From the NCBI GenBank assembly GCA_964651325.1, contig CAZYXP010000017.1:1-29451 (forward strand): DNA of 29,451 nucleotides. Direction: 5' to 3'. Positions 1 to 8,341 of this stretch are shown here, in pieces. The number at the start of each line of letters is the position of its first letter. The first letter of the stretch is position 1. Source of the stretch: JADFOB01 sp964651325 (GTDB taxonomy: Bacteria > Planctomycetota > Phycisphaerae > UBA1845). Position numbers and translations under genes: made by a program. Below the pieces are notes generated by a model that saw only the letters and a list, made by a program, of their open reading frames with translations, was not told the DNA's origin and searched no databases.

Positions 1-1
1 G

Positions 2-658
2 GTGATCGAGTCGCTTGGCGACGCCGTTCGACCGGGAACGATCTGGGATCGACGAGAAGAGCTCAAGACGCCTCATCCCTGGCTCAGGACCATTGCCGAC
101 GTTGTTTCCAGCGCGCAATCGTTCGGCAGGGCGATTCAGCTCACAACCCACAAGACCGCGCACCGCTGGTTCCTGCTAAGGAGCCTCGCCTTTGTCGGGT
201 CGTTCGCGTATGCGTGCGTGATCGCAGTGAGCATTTTGGAATCCGGCGTGTGGACGAAAGTGACTTGGGACGAAAAGGTGTTCATTGCCTTTCTTGTTGG
301 CCCCATAGTCGCGATGGCGGCCGTGGTGGGGAATTTGCTCTTGGTCTTGGCCGCCGCGGTGCTGGCCAATTTGAACTACTGGCGGCAGGATCGGCGCAAC
401 TTGCTTCCCGCCGCCATAAAGATGGCATCCTACGCTTCCGGATTTCTCGTGCTTTGTTCGCTTGTGTTTTGCACTGTCTGCGGTGTGATCTACTTCTTGG
501 TTGAGTTTCGCTACTTTGGCGTCCTGGAAAGACTGACGGGCATACGGAGCGACGTGATTGGCACGATCATCTTCCTCGCGCCGAACCTTGTTTGCCTGCT
601 GATGTACTTGCGGATCGTCTTCGCCGGCACGGGCAGCACGCGCTACGCGAATCGCTAG
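2..658 (+). CDS. Hypothetical four-helix integral membrane protein (probably 5'-partial)
   Basis: The reading frame is open from the window edge to TAG at 656-658. The only start in view is GTG at position 2, so the real start may lie outside the window. The 218 visible residues have a soluble N-terminal stretch of about 55 residues. Four hydrophobic segments follow, at roughly 57-80, 93-125, 140-168 and 187-208, and the tail is short and basic. No catalytic or binding motif is recognisable and I do not recognise the family. The gene converges with the citrate synthase gene across about 270 bp. It is accepted as real because the hydrophobic periodicity is clean and the frame is long. Its function is unknown. 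Confidence 0.6.
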   Translation: MIESLGDAVRPGTIWDRREELKTPHPWLRTIADVVSSAQSFGRAIQLTTHKTAHRWFLLRSLAFVGSFAYACVIAVSILESGVWTKVTWDEKVFIAFLVGPIVAMAAVVGNLLLVLAAAVLANLNYWRQDRRNLLPAAIKMASYASGFLVLCSLVFCTVCGVIYFLVEFRYFGVLERLTGIRSDVIGTIIFLAPNLVCLLMYLRIVFAGTGSTRYANR

Positions 659-706
659 AGTCAGTCGGAGTGAGCGGGTGTTCGTTAATCGGGAAGACTT
701 CTGCGG

Positions 707-787
707 ATCTTGAGCCACAGAGCCGTAGGCGCCAGCCCTCGGACATCCGACGCGTGACGTATGCCGCTTCCCGGGCGTAAAACGCCC
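707..787. repeat. Intergenic repeat cluster and hairpin between convergent genes
   Basis: Three elements lie side by side in the gap between two gene 3' ends. Bases 707-722 (ATCTTGAGCCACAGAG) recur exactly, inverted, at 8708-8723. Bases 718-749 closely match 13321-13353: both begin CAGAGCCG, carry GGCGCCAGCC and end in a CGGA/ATCCG block. Bases 773-787 form a perfect 6-bp hairpin (GGGCGT, AAA loop, ACGCCC). There is no T-tract, so it is only a possible weak bidirectional terminator. The rest of 659-931 holds nothing I recognise. Confidence 0.55.
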
Positions 788-931
788 AGGCCCATAGCCC
801 TTCGGAAAAGACCGTCGAGGTGGCCTGCGGAGGCGAATCCACGAAATCGCCGCACAATCAATTTACAGGGTGCGAGCCACGACCCCACCACCCCCGCAAG
901 GACATGGGCCACTTCGGGCCGCCAACCATTC

Positions 932-2062
932 TTATCGCCGATCCACCGGAACGTAGGACGTCTCGTGTTGGCCAACGTACTTCTGCGTCGGTCTGAAGAT
1001 GCGATTTCCTTCGAGCTGCTCCAGCCAGTGCGCCAGCCATCCCGAAACGCGCGCGATGGCGAAGATCGGCGTGAAGCAATCGCTGGGAATGCCGAGTTCC
1101 TGATAGACGATGCCGGAGAAGAAATCGACGTTGGGCCAGATGCCTTTCTCGGCGTAGGCCGCGATGACCAGTTTCTCGACGTTTAGGGCGATCTCGAACA
1201 GCGGATTCCCGCTCTTATTGGCCAGCCGCTCTGCATGCTTTTTGAGAATCCGGGCGCGCGGGTCCATCGCCTTGTAGACACGGTGGCCGAATCCGGGGAT
1301 TTTTTCTTTCCGGGCGATCATGCCTTCCACCACCGACTTGGCGTTTTCCGGCTTGCCGATCCGCGTGAGCAGCGCGAGCACGTCTTCATTGGCACCGCCA
1401 TGGAGTGGTCCGGAAAGGGCCCCGAGCGCCGAGCTGATCACGCAATAGGGGTCGGCCATGGTCGAGCCGACCACGCGCCCGGCGAACGTCGAGGCGTTCA
1501 TGGTGTGGTCGGCGTGGAGGATCAAGCTGATATCCAGGATGCGCTCCTGGTCCGGCTGGGGCTCCGTGCCGGTCATCATGTACAGGAAATTCCCGGCCAG
1601 CCCCAATCCGTCGCGCGGCTTGATGTGTTCGTCGCCTCTTCGAAGACGCTCAAAAGCCGCCACGACCGTGGGCATTTTTCCGATCAACCTCAGGCTAGCC
1701 GTTCGCCGTGCTGCGGCGTCCATCCCGTGGCGATCTGGGTAGAACATTCCCGTGGCCGCCACCGCCGCTTGCAGGGCGTCCATGGGATGCCCCTGTTCGG
1801 GCAGGCACTTGATCAGATCGACGATGCGATACTTGAGGCGGCGGTGGTGTGTGATCCCGTTGACAAACTCGCTAAGTTCCGTCTTCGACGGGAGATGTCC
1901 ATACAAAAGAAGAAATGAGGTTTCCTCAAACGTGCTGTTCTCGGCGAGCTCATCGACGCTGATCCCGCGATATTCAAGCCGACCGGCCTGACCATCCACG
2001 AAACTAACCGCCGATTCCGCGATCGGAATACCTTCGAGGCCTGCTACCAGTTCTCCGGGCAT
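932..2062 (-). CDS. gltA: Citrate synthase (short, ~376-residue type)
   Basis: The product condenses acetyl-CoA with oxaloacetate to citrate, the entry step of the TCA cycle, in the cytoplasm. The 376-residue protein is collinear with the short dimeric citrate synthases of the CitZ/archaeal type. Catalytic residues fall in conserved contexts: His221 in GPLHGGANE, His260 in PGFGHRVYKAMDPRA and Asp313 in NVDFFSG. HADH (183-186) precedes the first active-site block. The ATG at 2060-2062 has a good AAGGA Shine-Dalgarno eight bases upstream, and TATAAG overlaps that site as a possible -10. It appears monocistronic, with the RND genes ending about 480 bp upstream. A 2-methylcitrate synthase cannot be excluded from sequence alone, but no propionate-pathway (prp) gene is nearby. 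Confidence 0.95.
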   Translation of the reverse strand: MPGELVAGLEGIPIAESAVSFVDGQAGRLEYRGISVDELAENSTFEETSFLLLYGHLPSKTELSEFVNGITHHRRLKYRIVDLIKCLPEQGHPMDALQAAVAATGMFYPDRHGMDAAARRTASLRLIGKMPTVVAAFERLRRGDEHIKPRDGLGLAGNFLYMMTGTEPQPDQERILDISLILHADHTMNASTFAGRVVGSTMADPYCVISSALGALSGPLHGGANEDVLALLTRIGKPENAKSVVEGMIARKEKIPGFGHRVYKAMDPRARILKKHAERLANKSGNPLFEIALNVEKLVIAAYAEKGIWPNVDFFSGIVYQELGIPSDCFTPIFAIARVSGWLAHWLEQLEGNRIFRPTQKYVGQHETSYVPVDRR

Positions 2063-2543
2063 CTTATGAATCCTTATACTTGGAACGCTGACCCAAACCC
2101 CAGACTCGGTTGCTGCGCACGCTCAACGGGCAATGGGATTTGCAGGTCTTCGCCAACCATCCGCGCCAACGCTTCCTGGGTGCTCCGCCCGCCGAGCGCC
2201 CGAGTACGGGCGATTCCATCCGCGCCCGCAAGACGCGGTTAGAGTACAGGCTATTGGTCCTAACGTCCAGTTGAACGGAGACAAAACCACGGGGATGAGT
2301 CCATGACAGAATCGGCGGCTTCGATGCCCGTCTTTCCGCCAGCCTTCTGAAAGGCTGAACCATAATAGCCGTAGTTCGCCTCAAGCGGACCCACGGTTGC
2401 GGGCGCCCCACACTCATCGACCCTGGAGGGTCGGCTAGGCGCCACGTTGCGCCTGCCCCCCGGCTACTGCAAATCATGCGTTCAGCCTGCAATCACTGCC
2501 GCCGATTTTGTCATGGACCCCACGGGATTGGGCCAAAGAGGAT
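2063..2543. other. 481-bp gene-free stretch with a short palindrome
   Basis: This stretch separates the citrate synthase start from the RND pump stop. Open frames here are arginine/proline-rich and show no family signature, so I call none. A palindrome at 2418-2433 has 7-bp arms CGACCCT and AGGGTCG around GG. It could be an operator or one of the small palindromic repeats typical of this genome. The citrate synthase promoter should lie near its right boundary with the gene. Confidence 0.5.
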
Positions 2544-5500
2544 TCAGGATGCGTCCGGGCTCCGCGGCGCCGAGGCCGGTACTGCGCCGGCCGCCCCTGC
2601 GGGCTCGCGATGCGCGCCGGCGGAAAGCAGGCCAGCCAGCCAAACCTGGCTATCGAGGAACAGCGTGAACATGGCCGGCACGACGAACAGCGTGAACAGC
2701 GTCGAAACCAGCAAACCACCCAAGACGACGCTTCCCAGACCTCGGTAGAGTTCGCTACCCGCGCCAGACATGACGACCAGCGGGCACATGCCGAAGATCG
2801 ACGTCATCGCGCTCATGAAAATGGGGCGGGTGCGCGTTTGTACCGCCAAGGCCACGGCCGCCCGAGATTCCATGCTGTCGCGGCGCATGTAGGTCAGCGC
2901 CTGATGCACGATGAGGATGGCGTTGTTGACGACGATGCCGATGAGAATCACAAATCCGAGCATGGTGATCACGTCAAGCTGTTGGATGGGGGAAGCGATA
3001 TCATTAAGGCTGACCTCATGAACGATGCGCAGTGCGGCGAATCCACCGACGGCCGCCAGCGGCACCGAAAACATGATCACAAAGGGGTAAGCGAACGATT
3101 CAAACAGCGCGGCCATGAGCAGATACGTGATCAGCAGCGCCAGGATCGCCCGCGATTTAAGGCACGCGACGAGCAGGCCGGGGTTGAGCGCCACCAGCAA
3201 GACCGCAATCAACGCCAGCCCGCCCAGCGCGGTGAGTGTGCCCGCGCGTACGCCCAAGGCCAATCGAGCGATGATGGTCACGATGGTCAGCGCCAGGAAC
3301 GCGACCCCAAGGGTCTTCGCGAACGATACGCCGCCAAGCCCCGTCGGCGCAAGGTCGCTGAAGTTTCCGATGAGCGCTTCCTGCGTTTGCGTGAGTTTGT
3401 CGGCCGTGCCGGCCAGGGTTGTAATCACGTTGGCCCCAATCACTCCGGACGTCCGGAGCGGTGCGATGATGTCTTCTTCGAGCTCGCGCATCGTCTCTTG
3501 CAGCGGAACCCCGGTTTGGGGCTTAACCTGCAGCGTGACGGCGTTCATTTCTTCAATGTGGTTGATCTGCTGCGGCCCCATGGTGCGTTTGATTCGGACG
3601 GCCGAGGCGATGGGCACGATGTGTCCCGACGGCGTGAAGATCGGTGTCTGAGAGATTTCGGCCGTGCCGGCGTTCTCGGCTCCGGCGATTTTGATCACCA
3701 TGTCGATCTTGTCGCCCGCGTCGTTGAATTCGCCGACAAACGCGCCGTCAACACAGGCCTCCACGATGAACCCGAGGTCGCGTACGTCTAGGCCCAGATC
3801 GGCGGCCTTGTCGCGGTCTGGAATCCATTGCACCTCGGGTTGGCCCAGGTTGTAGCTCGAAGGACTGGGTCGCGGATAGCCGTATCCCGCTTCCATGACC
3901 TTGCGAACCAGCGCCCCGGCGGCAGCGACCAGCGCCTCGGGATCGTCGCTACGCACCTCGAGTTCGACGTTGTTGCCGCTGGACGTTCCCGATGAAAACA
4001 GCGAAGACTGTTGGAAGATGGCCATCGCGCCCGGAATGCGTCCGCCCGCCCGGCTCATAACGTTTTCGAGCGGCTTGACGTTCGTGTCTTGCTGAGACGT
4101 GCAGCCCATGAAAGCGCCGCCGCCAAATGACACGAAGAAGAAGTTGAGGATGGGCGGCGAAGCGACCGTGACGGTTTGATCGTTTTTTCGGCCGAACGAC
4201 ACATCGACGGTGGGGATGTTTTCTTGCGTTTCAGGTCGATCGATGTCCGCCTCCCATATCGGCCTCAGCCCGTCGCGCGGGTCGCTGGGATCGCCATCTT
4301 CGACGATTTCCGCCATGCGTTTGAATTCTTCCACGGAGTAGCCCGGCGGCGTAATCAGAAAACCGAAGACGAGATTCCGGTTTCCCGCGGGCAGGTATTC
4401 CGAGGCGGGCATCAGCAGCCAGCTACCGCCGACCGCCAATCCGCTCAGCCCCAACACCGTCGCCACGCGCAACGAAGTACGCCCATTGATCCAGCCGACC
4501 AGGCCGCCAGCCCAAAGCGCGGGGCGCCACGGCTTGTCGCTGCCGGCAATCGTCGCGCTCTTGGCGTTGAAGAATCGAGAGGCGAGCGGCGGTATCACGA
4601 GAATGGAGACTACCAGCGACAAGCCCACGGCGGTTGAAATCGCGATCGCAATATCTTTGAATAGCTGACCGGCCTCCTGCTGAATGAATATGACCGGCAG
4701 AAACACGGCCATGGTTGTCAGCGTGCTCGCGAGAATAGCGCCCCAGACTTCCTGTGCGCCCTCGAGCGCCGCCTGCACGCGTGGCTTGCCCATCGAGCGA
4801 TGCCGGTAGATGTTTTCCAGTACGACGATGGCGTTATCAACCACGAGGCCGACCGCGAACGCCATACCGGCCAACATCACGACATTGAGCGTTCGGCCCA
4901 ACATGGTGATGACCAGGAAGGTGCCGATGGCACAAGTCGGAATGGCCACCGTGACGATGCCCGTGGCGCTTACGCTGCGCAGAAAAAGCCAGAGCACGGC
5001 GATCGCGAGCAGCCCGCCGACAAAGATATTCTGAACGACGAGGTTGATTGAACCTCTGATGTAGGTGGTTTCGTCGTATGCTTGCGTCAGCTCCAGCCCG
5101 AGGCCGCGCGGGGCGAGGATTTCTTTGTTCACCAGGGCGATTTGCGTCTTGAGGTTCTCCATCGTCTGCATCACGTTGCTGCCCGTCTCACGACGGGCGG
5201 GCAGGGCGATGACGAATTCACCCTTGCTGCGCACGAACGAGAACTGCTTGGCGAATCCGTCGATCACCGTCGCCACGTCACGGATCAAGACGGGGCCGCC
5301 GTTCTTGTACGCGATGACGGTGTGCCCGATGTCCTCGATGCTGCGGTATTCCCCGATGGTGCGGTAGGTGTAGTCGCGTTTGCCCTTTCTGAGCGTACCG
5401 GCGGAGATGTTCTGGTTTTGCCGCCTCAGTGCGTTTTCGACGGCACGCAGGCTGATCCCTCGGGCGGCGAGCAGGTGCGCATCGACTTCGATCTGAATCT

Positions 5501-6053
5501 CGCGCTCCAAGCCGCCGTAGACGTCGACCGCGGCGATCCCGTCGGCGCGTTCCAGAATCGGCTTAACGCGGTCCTCGATGAACGTCTTGAGCCGGGCCAC
5601 CTTGGCGTCATCGCCCTTGGTTCGCAACATCAGCCAGGCGATGACGTTGGCCATGTCGTTGTCGGTCGCCGCCATCACCGGCTCTTCGACTTCTTCGGGG
5701 TACCCGCTGACCTGTCTGAGCTTGTCGGATACGTCGCGATACGCGATGTCCCTATCGACGCCGACCGGAAACTCGAGGCGAATCGTTCCGGATCCCTCCG
5801 AGGATTGAGATGTCATTTTCTTGAGGTTGCTGACACTTTTGAGCTTGTCTTCCTGCCGGTCGATGATCTCGCTTTCGATTTCCAGCGGGCTAGCGCTGGG
5901 CCACACCGTTGTCACCTTGATTACCGGATGGTCCACGTCGGGCGTGAGCTGGATCGGAATGCTGAAAACGCTCAGGATGCCGAATAGGAGCAGCAGGATC
6001 ACCGAAACGGCGATCTTTACGGGATTCTCAATGGCAAATCGGATCAACCCCAT
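2544..6053 (-). CDS. RND efflux permease, HAE/AcrB-like
   Basis: This is the inner-membrane proton-driven pump of a tripartite efflux system. The N-terminus (MGLIRFAIENPVK, then a long TM1 and IPIQLTPDVDHPVIKV) is typical of RND permeases. The TM4 block near residues 395-417 reads VGLVVDNAIVVLENI, with one Asp where AcrB has two. The C-terminal half carries IGIVVNNAILIVHQAL and the final GLGSVVLGGLLVSTLFTLFVVPA helix. At 1169 residues it is about 100 longer than usual HAE pumps. Part of the excess is a hydrophobic stretch at about residues 905-960, just before the TM8-like LITYLLMAALFESF. ATG at 6051-6053 is chosen over the GTG just upstream because GGGGG lies 6 bases before it and the adaptor stop forms TGATG with it. 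No outer-membrane channel gene is present in the window. Confidence 0.93.
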   Translation of the reverse strand: MGLIRFAIENPVKIAVSVILLLLFGILSVFSIPIQLTPDVDHPVIKVTTVWPSASPLEIESEIIDRQEDKLKSVSNLKKMTSQSSEGSGTIRLEFPVGVDRDIAYRDVSDKLRQVSGYPEEVEEPVMAATDNDMANVIAWLMLRTKGDDAKVARLKTFIEDRVKPILERADGIAAVDVYGGLEREIQIEVDAHLLAARGISLRAVENALRRQNQNISAGTLRKGKRDYTYRTIGEYRSIEDIGHTVIAYKNGGPVLIRDVATVIDGFAKQFSFVRSKGEFVIALPARRETGSNVMQTMENLKTQIALVNKEILAPRGLGLELTQAYDETTYIRGSINLVVQNIFVGGLLAIAVLWLFLRSVSATGIVTVAIPTCAIGTFLVITMLGRTLNVVMLAGMAFAVGLVVDNAIVVLENIYRHRSMGKPRVQAALEGAQEVWGAILASTLTTMAVFLPVIFIQQEAGQLFKDIAIAISTAVGLSLVVSILVIPPLASRFFNAKSATIAGSDKPWRPALWAGGLVGWINGRTSLRVATVLGLSGLAVGGSWLLMPASEYLPAGNRNLVFGFLITPPGYSVEEFKRMAEIVEDGDPSDPRDGLRPIWEADIDRPETQENIPTVDVSFGRKNDQTVTVASPPILNFFFVSFGGGAFMGCTSQQDTNVKPLENVMSRAGGRIPGAMAIFQQSSLFSSGTSSGNNVELEVRSDDPEALVAAAGALVRKVMEAGYGYPRPSPSSYNLGQPEVQWIPDRDKAADLGLDVRDLGFIVEACVDGAFVGEFNDAGDKIDMVIKIAGAENAGTAEISQTPIFTPSGHIVPIASAVRIKRTMGPQQINHIEEMNAVTLQVKPQTGVPLQETMRELEEDIIAPLRTSGVIGANVITTLAGTADKLTQTQEALIGNFSDLAPTGLGGVSFAKTLGVAFLALTIVTIIARLALGVRAGTLTALGGLALIAVLLVALNPGLLVACLKSRAILALLITYLLMAALFESFAYPFVIMFSVPLAAVGGFAALRIVHEVSLNDIASPIQQLDVITMLGFVILIGIVVNNAILIVHQALTYMRRDSMESRAAVALAVQTRTRPIFMSAMTSIFGMCPLVVMSGAGSELYRGLGSVVLGGLLVSTLFTLFVVPAMFTLFLDSQVWLAGLLSAGAHREPAGAAGAVPASAPRSPDAS

Positions 6054-7384
6054 CACGCACCCCCTTTGTGCCCGGCGTCTTCCGTGTTGGAGGCGTGGTC
6101 GGCGGAGGACCGTTCCGTTGGATCCGACGCAGGGACGGGTATCGGCGTACCATGCTCATCGACAATGATGATCGCTTGGGGAAAGGGAAGCATCCGCTCG
6201 TTGCCGCGTGTGATGACGCTCATGCCCGGATGAACGTTGCCGGACGTAATGGCGATCCAATCCCCCACTTCACCGCCGGTGGTGACCGGCATGAGCATGC
6301 CGCTTTGTCCGCCTTGGCGGCCCGGCATGGTGATCGCAACGTGGGCGGTTCCGTTTTTCTCGACGACGGCGTCTTTGGGGACGGCCACCATCGGTTTGGC
6401 CTCGCCCGATGGAATCGTGGCGCGGGCAAACATCCCCGCCGCGAGGTCGCCTGCCTCGTTGGGCAGGCTGATTTCGATGGGAAACGTTCGGGCGGTCGCG
6501 TCCGCTTGGCGCATGATATGTTTGATCGTGCCCGCGATGGTTTTCTTCACCGCGTCCACGTGGACCCCGGCGGCGTCACCGACATGCACAAACGGAAGCG
6601 CGGCTTCCGGCGCGTTGACCCGAACCAGAACCGATGAAAGATCAACCAGATCCACCACCTCGCCGCCCACTGCAAGCCATTCCCCGAGTTCCGCCGTTCG
6701 AGTCGATACAAACCCGGAAAACGGCGCGTGAATCGCTGTCTTGTCCAGTTCGCTCTTGATCCGAGCCACCACCGCCTGTTGCGCGGATACCTCGAACGCC
6801 GCCCGTTGGATCACTTCCTTCCGCGGTCCCAAGACACCAAGCTGATAGGCCGCGTCCGCCGCGATCTTACGCCGCTCGGAGCGAACGAACTCCGCCCGCG
6901 TGTCGTAGACCTCTTTCGCGTTGGAACTCGCACCCTCATAAAGGCCTTTGACGCGCTCCATCTCCGCTTCCCACCTTCGGAAGTCCGCGTCGGCTTCGTC
7001 CACAAATGCCTTGAGTCGGCGCAGATTTTCCGGGCGTGTCCCGGCCACCAGCTCCTCGTAGCTCGCTTGTAATGCGCTGAGTTTGGCCTTCGATTCCTCC
7101 CATTGATGGCGGATGGTGTCATCGTTGAGCTTGCAGAGAAGATCGCCGCGGTTGACGGAATCGCCCTGACGAATCGGCATGTCCGAGACGATGCCCGACA
7201 TCGGCGAACCGACTCTGCTGACGCGCACGGCCTGCACCGTGCCGACCAATGTAATCGTGGCGGCCGATTGGACGAGTTTGGCTTCGGCGACCACCACTTT
7301 GGACGCCGGGCGCTGAGCGAGCGCGGATTGCCCCACAATCACAATACCCAAGGCAACCGAAGCGCGTCTATTTATTGTGAACAT
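6053..7384 (-). CDS. RND efflux periplasmic adaptor (membrane fusion protein)
   Basis: The product is the periplasmic adaptor linking the downstream RND pump to an outer-membrane channel. The 443-residue protein starts with a signal peptide (residues 1-23, ending ALAQ). The first half of a lipoyl/barrel-sandwich domain follows at about 58-90 (VRVSRVGSPMSGIVSDMP, GDSVNRGDLLCKL). Next is a long helical hairpin at about 95-215. The second lipoyl half is at 216-250 (TAIHAPFSGFVSTRTAELGEW). A beta-barrel and a membrane-proximal domain complete it. The last residues are polar and variable. The stop overlaps the pump start by one base, indicating translational coupling. The Shine-Dalgarno upstream of ATG 7382-7384 is poor. 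Substrate is unknown. Confidence 0.93.
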   Translation of the reverse strand: MFTINRRASVALGIVIVGQSALAQRPASKVVVAEAKLVQSAATITLVGTVQAVRVSRVGSPMSGIVSDMPIRQGDSVNRGDLLCKLNDDTIRHQWEESKAKLSALQASYEELVAGTRPENLRRLKAFVDEADADFRRWEAEMERVKGLYEGASSNAKEVYDTRAEFVRSERRKIAADAAYQLGVLGPRKEVIQRAAFEVSAQQAVVARIKSELDKTAIHAPFSGFVSTRTAELGEWLAVGGEVVDLVDLSSVLVRVNAPEAALPFVHVGDAAGVHVDAVKKTIAGTIKHIMRQADATARTFPIEISLPNEAGDLAAGMFARATIPSGEAKPMVAVPKDAVVEKNGTAHVAITMPGRQGGQSGMLMPVTTGGEVGDWIAITSGNVHPGMSVITRGNERMLPFPQAIIIVDEHGTPIPVPASDPTERSSADHASNTEDAGHKGGA

Positions 7385-7441
7385 AACATCTGACTCAAAA
7401 ACGGGTTACGCTCGCGATGGAAAGATTCTCACTACAGCGGG

Positions 7442-7447
7442 TATACT
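7442..7447 (+). promoter_or_regulatory. Possible -10 element of comF-like gene
   Basis: TATACT, a 5/6 match to the sigma-70 -10 hexamer, lies about 40 bp upstream of the comF-like start in the roughly 100-bp divergent gap with the efflux operon. No convincing -35 hexamer is seen 16-18 bp upstream, so this is a weak call. Confidence 0.3.
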
Positions 7448-7486
7448 ATCGTCTCACGCGGTAAACGAAAAGCCCGAGGAGTGCCT

Positions 7487-8272
7487 TTGGCCAAAATTCA
7501 CACATCGATTGGCAAGGCCATAAGATCGTCATGGCTGGCGACTTTGGATCTGCTCTACCCGCCCCGATGTCTCACGTGCCTGGCTTGCCTCGATTCAAAA
7601 CAGATCCTTTGCGACACATGCGCCGAAGCGATTGACGTAGAGCAAGAGAGTCGATTCTGTCCCCACTGTGCGGCCCCGACGAACGATGCCCGTACGGCGG
7701 ACGGACTGTGCCCTCGTTGTCGTGGCCGAAAGAGCAACATTACCGGAACCGTGTGCGCTGGCTGCTACACCGGCGTTCTCGGCCGGATGCTCCGGGCGTA
7801 CAAGTATGATGGCCAGGAGCGGTATGAATCGCTGATCGTGTCCAGGATCACCAGCGCTGTTCAGGGCGCCCCCTGGACAGGGCGACTCGAAGCCGTGGTC
7901 GGGGTTCCGGCCCATTGGTCCCGACGAATGGTGCGTACGTTGCACGCGGCGGACCGATTGGCCGATCGGGTAGCCCGTAGGCTTGATCTCCCGAAAGCGG
8001 CGGTGTTGCGCCGCATCAAAGGCGGCCCCAAACAGGTGGGTTTGACCTACCGAGCGAGACTGGCCAATGTGCGTAATGCGTTTGCCGTCAAATCGGGTGT
8101 AGCGTTGGATGGGCCACGATTGTTGCTCATCGACGATGTAACGACAACGAGCGCCACGCTGGAGGAATGCGCGCGAACCTTGGTGCGGGCCGGAGCGGCG
8201 GAGGTGTACGCGGCTGTCTTTCTCGCGGTCGACTGGGATCCTCGACCTCGAGAAGTGCTCGGGTGGGCGTAG
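7487..8272 (+). CDS. comF: ComF-family phosphoribosyltransferase-like protein
   Basis: The product is a double zinc-finger plus phosphoribosyltransferase-fold protein of the ComF/GntX family. ComF acts in DNA uptake during competence in some bacteria; in others the role is unclear. The N-terminus carries cysteine pairs (YPPRCLTCLAC, LCDTC, then FCPHC and LCPRC) as expected for zinc ribbons. The family's KYDGQERY motif follows at about residue 105. The PRPP-binding signature RLLLIDDVTTTSATLEE is near residue 210. The TTG at 7487 is preferred because GAGGAG sits five bases upstream; a GTG at 7481 would have almost no spacing. The last four codons lie inside a 24-bp tandem repeat that continues past the stop, so the C-terminus may have been remodelled by repeat expansion. 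No other competence gene is adjacent. Confidence 0.88.
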   Translation: MAKIHTSIGKAIRSSWLATLDLLYPPRCLTCLACLDSKQILCDTCAEAIDVEQESRFCPHCAAPTNDARTADGLCPRCRGRKSNITGTVCAGCYTGVLGRMLRAYKYDGQERYESLIVSRITSAVQGAPWTGRLEAVVGVPAHWSRRMVRTLHAADRLADRVARRLDLPKAAVLRRIKGGPKQVGLTYRARLANVRNAFAVKSGVALDGPRLLLIDDVTTTSATLEECARTLVRAGAAEVYAAVFLAVDWDPRPREVLGWA

Positions 8273-8325
8273 CATCGAGTGCTCAAGAGGGCGTAGCACC
8301 GAGTGCTCAAGAGGGGGTAGCACCG
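8254..8325. repeat. 24-bp tandem repeat, three copies, spanning the comF stop
   Basis: Copies lie at 8254-8277, 8278-8301 and 8302-8325. Each begins AGTGCTC, carries GGG(C/G)GTAGCA in its second half and ends in (C/T)CG. Copies 2 and 3 differ at one base. The comF TAG is the TAG of copy 1, and the same TAG recurs in frame in later copies because the period is eight codons. Across copy junctions AGCAC-CGA-GTGCT can form a hairpin. A diverged fragment follows to about 8340. Confidence 0.85.
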
Positions 8326-8341
8326 ATTCTCCAAATAGTGC

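Noticed and set aside
773..787. Rho-independent terminator between the convergent genes
   Set aside because: The hairpin is perfect but only 6 bp and lacks a T-tract on either strand, so it is listed only as a hairpin.
2064..2492. Long minus-strand open frame upstream of citrate synthase
   Set aside because: Arg/Pro/Ser-rich composition, no family signature, and it has no good ribosome site; it fits chance openness in GC-rich DNA.
2508..3791. Long plus-strand frame opposite the RND pump (and similar ones at 5082-5987 and 10298-10876)
   Set aside because: They are antisense shadows of well-supported genes, with composition typical of reverse frames and no domains.
8254..8325. CRISPR-like or transposon end repeat at the comF 3' end
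   Set aside because: The copies are head-to-tail with no spacer and no transposase is present.
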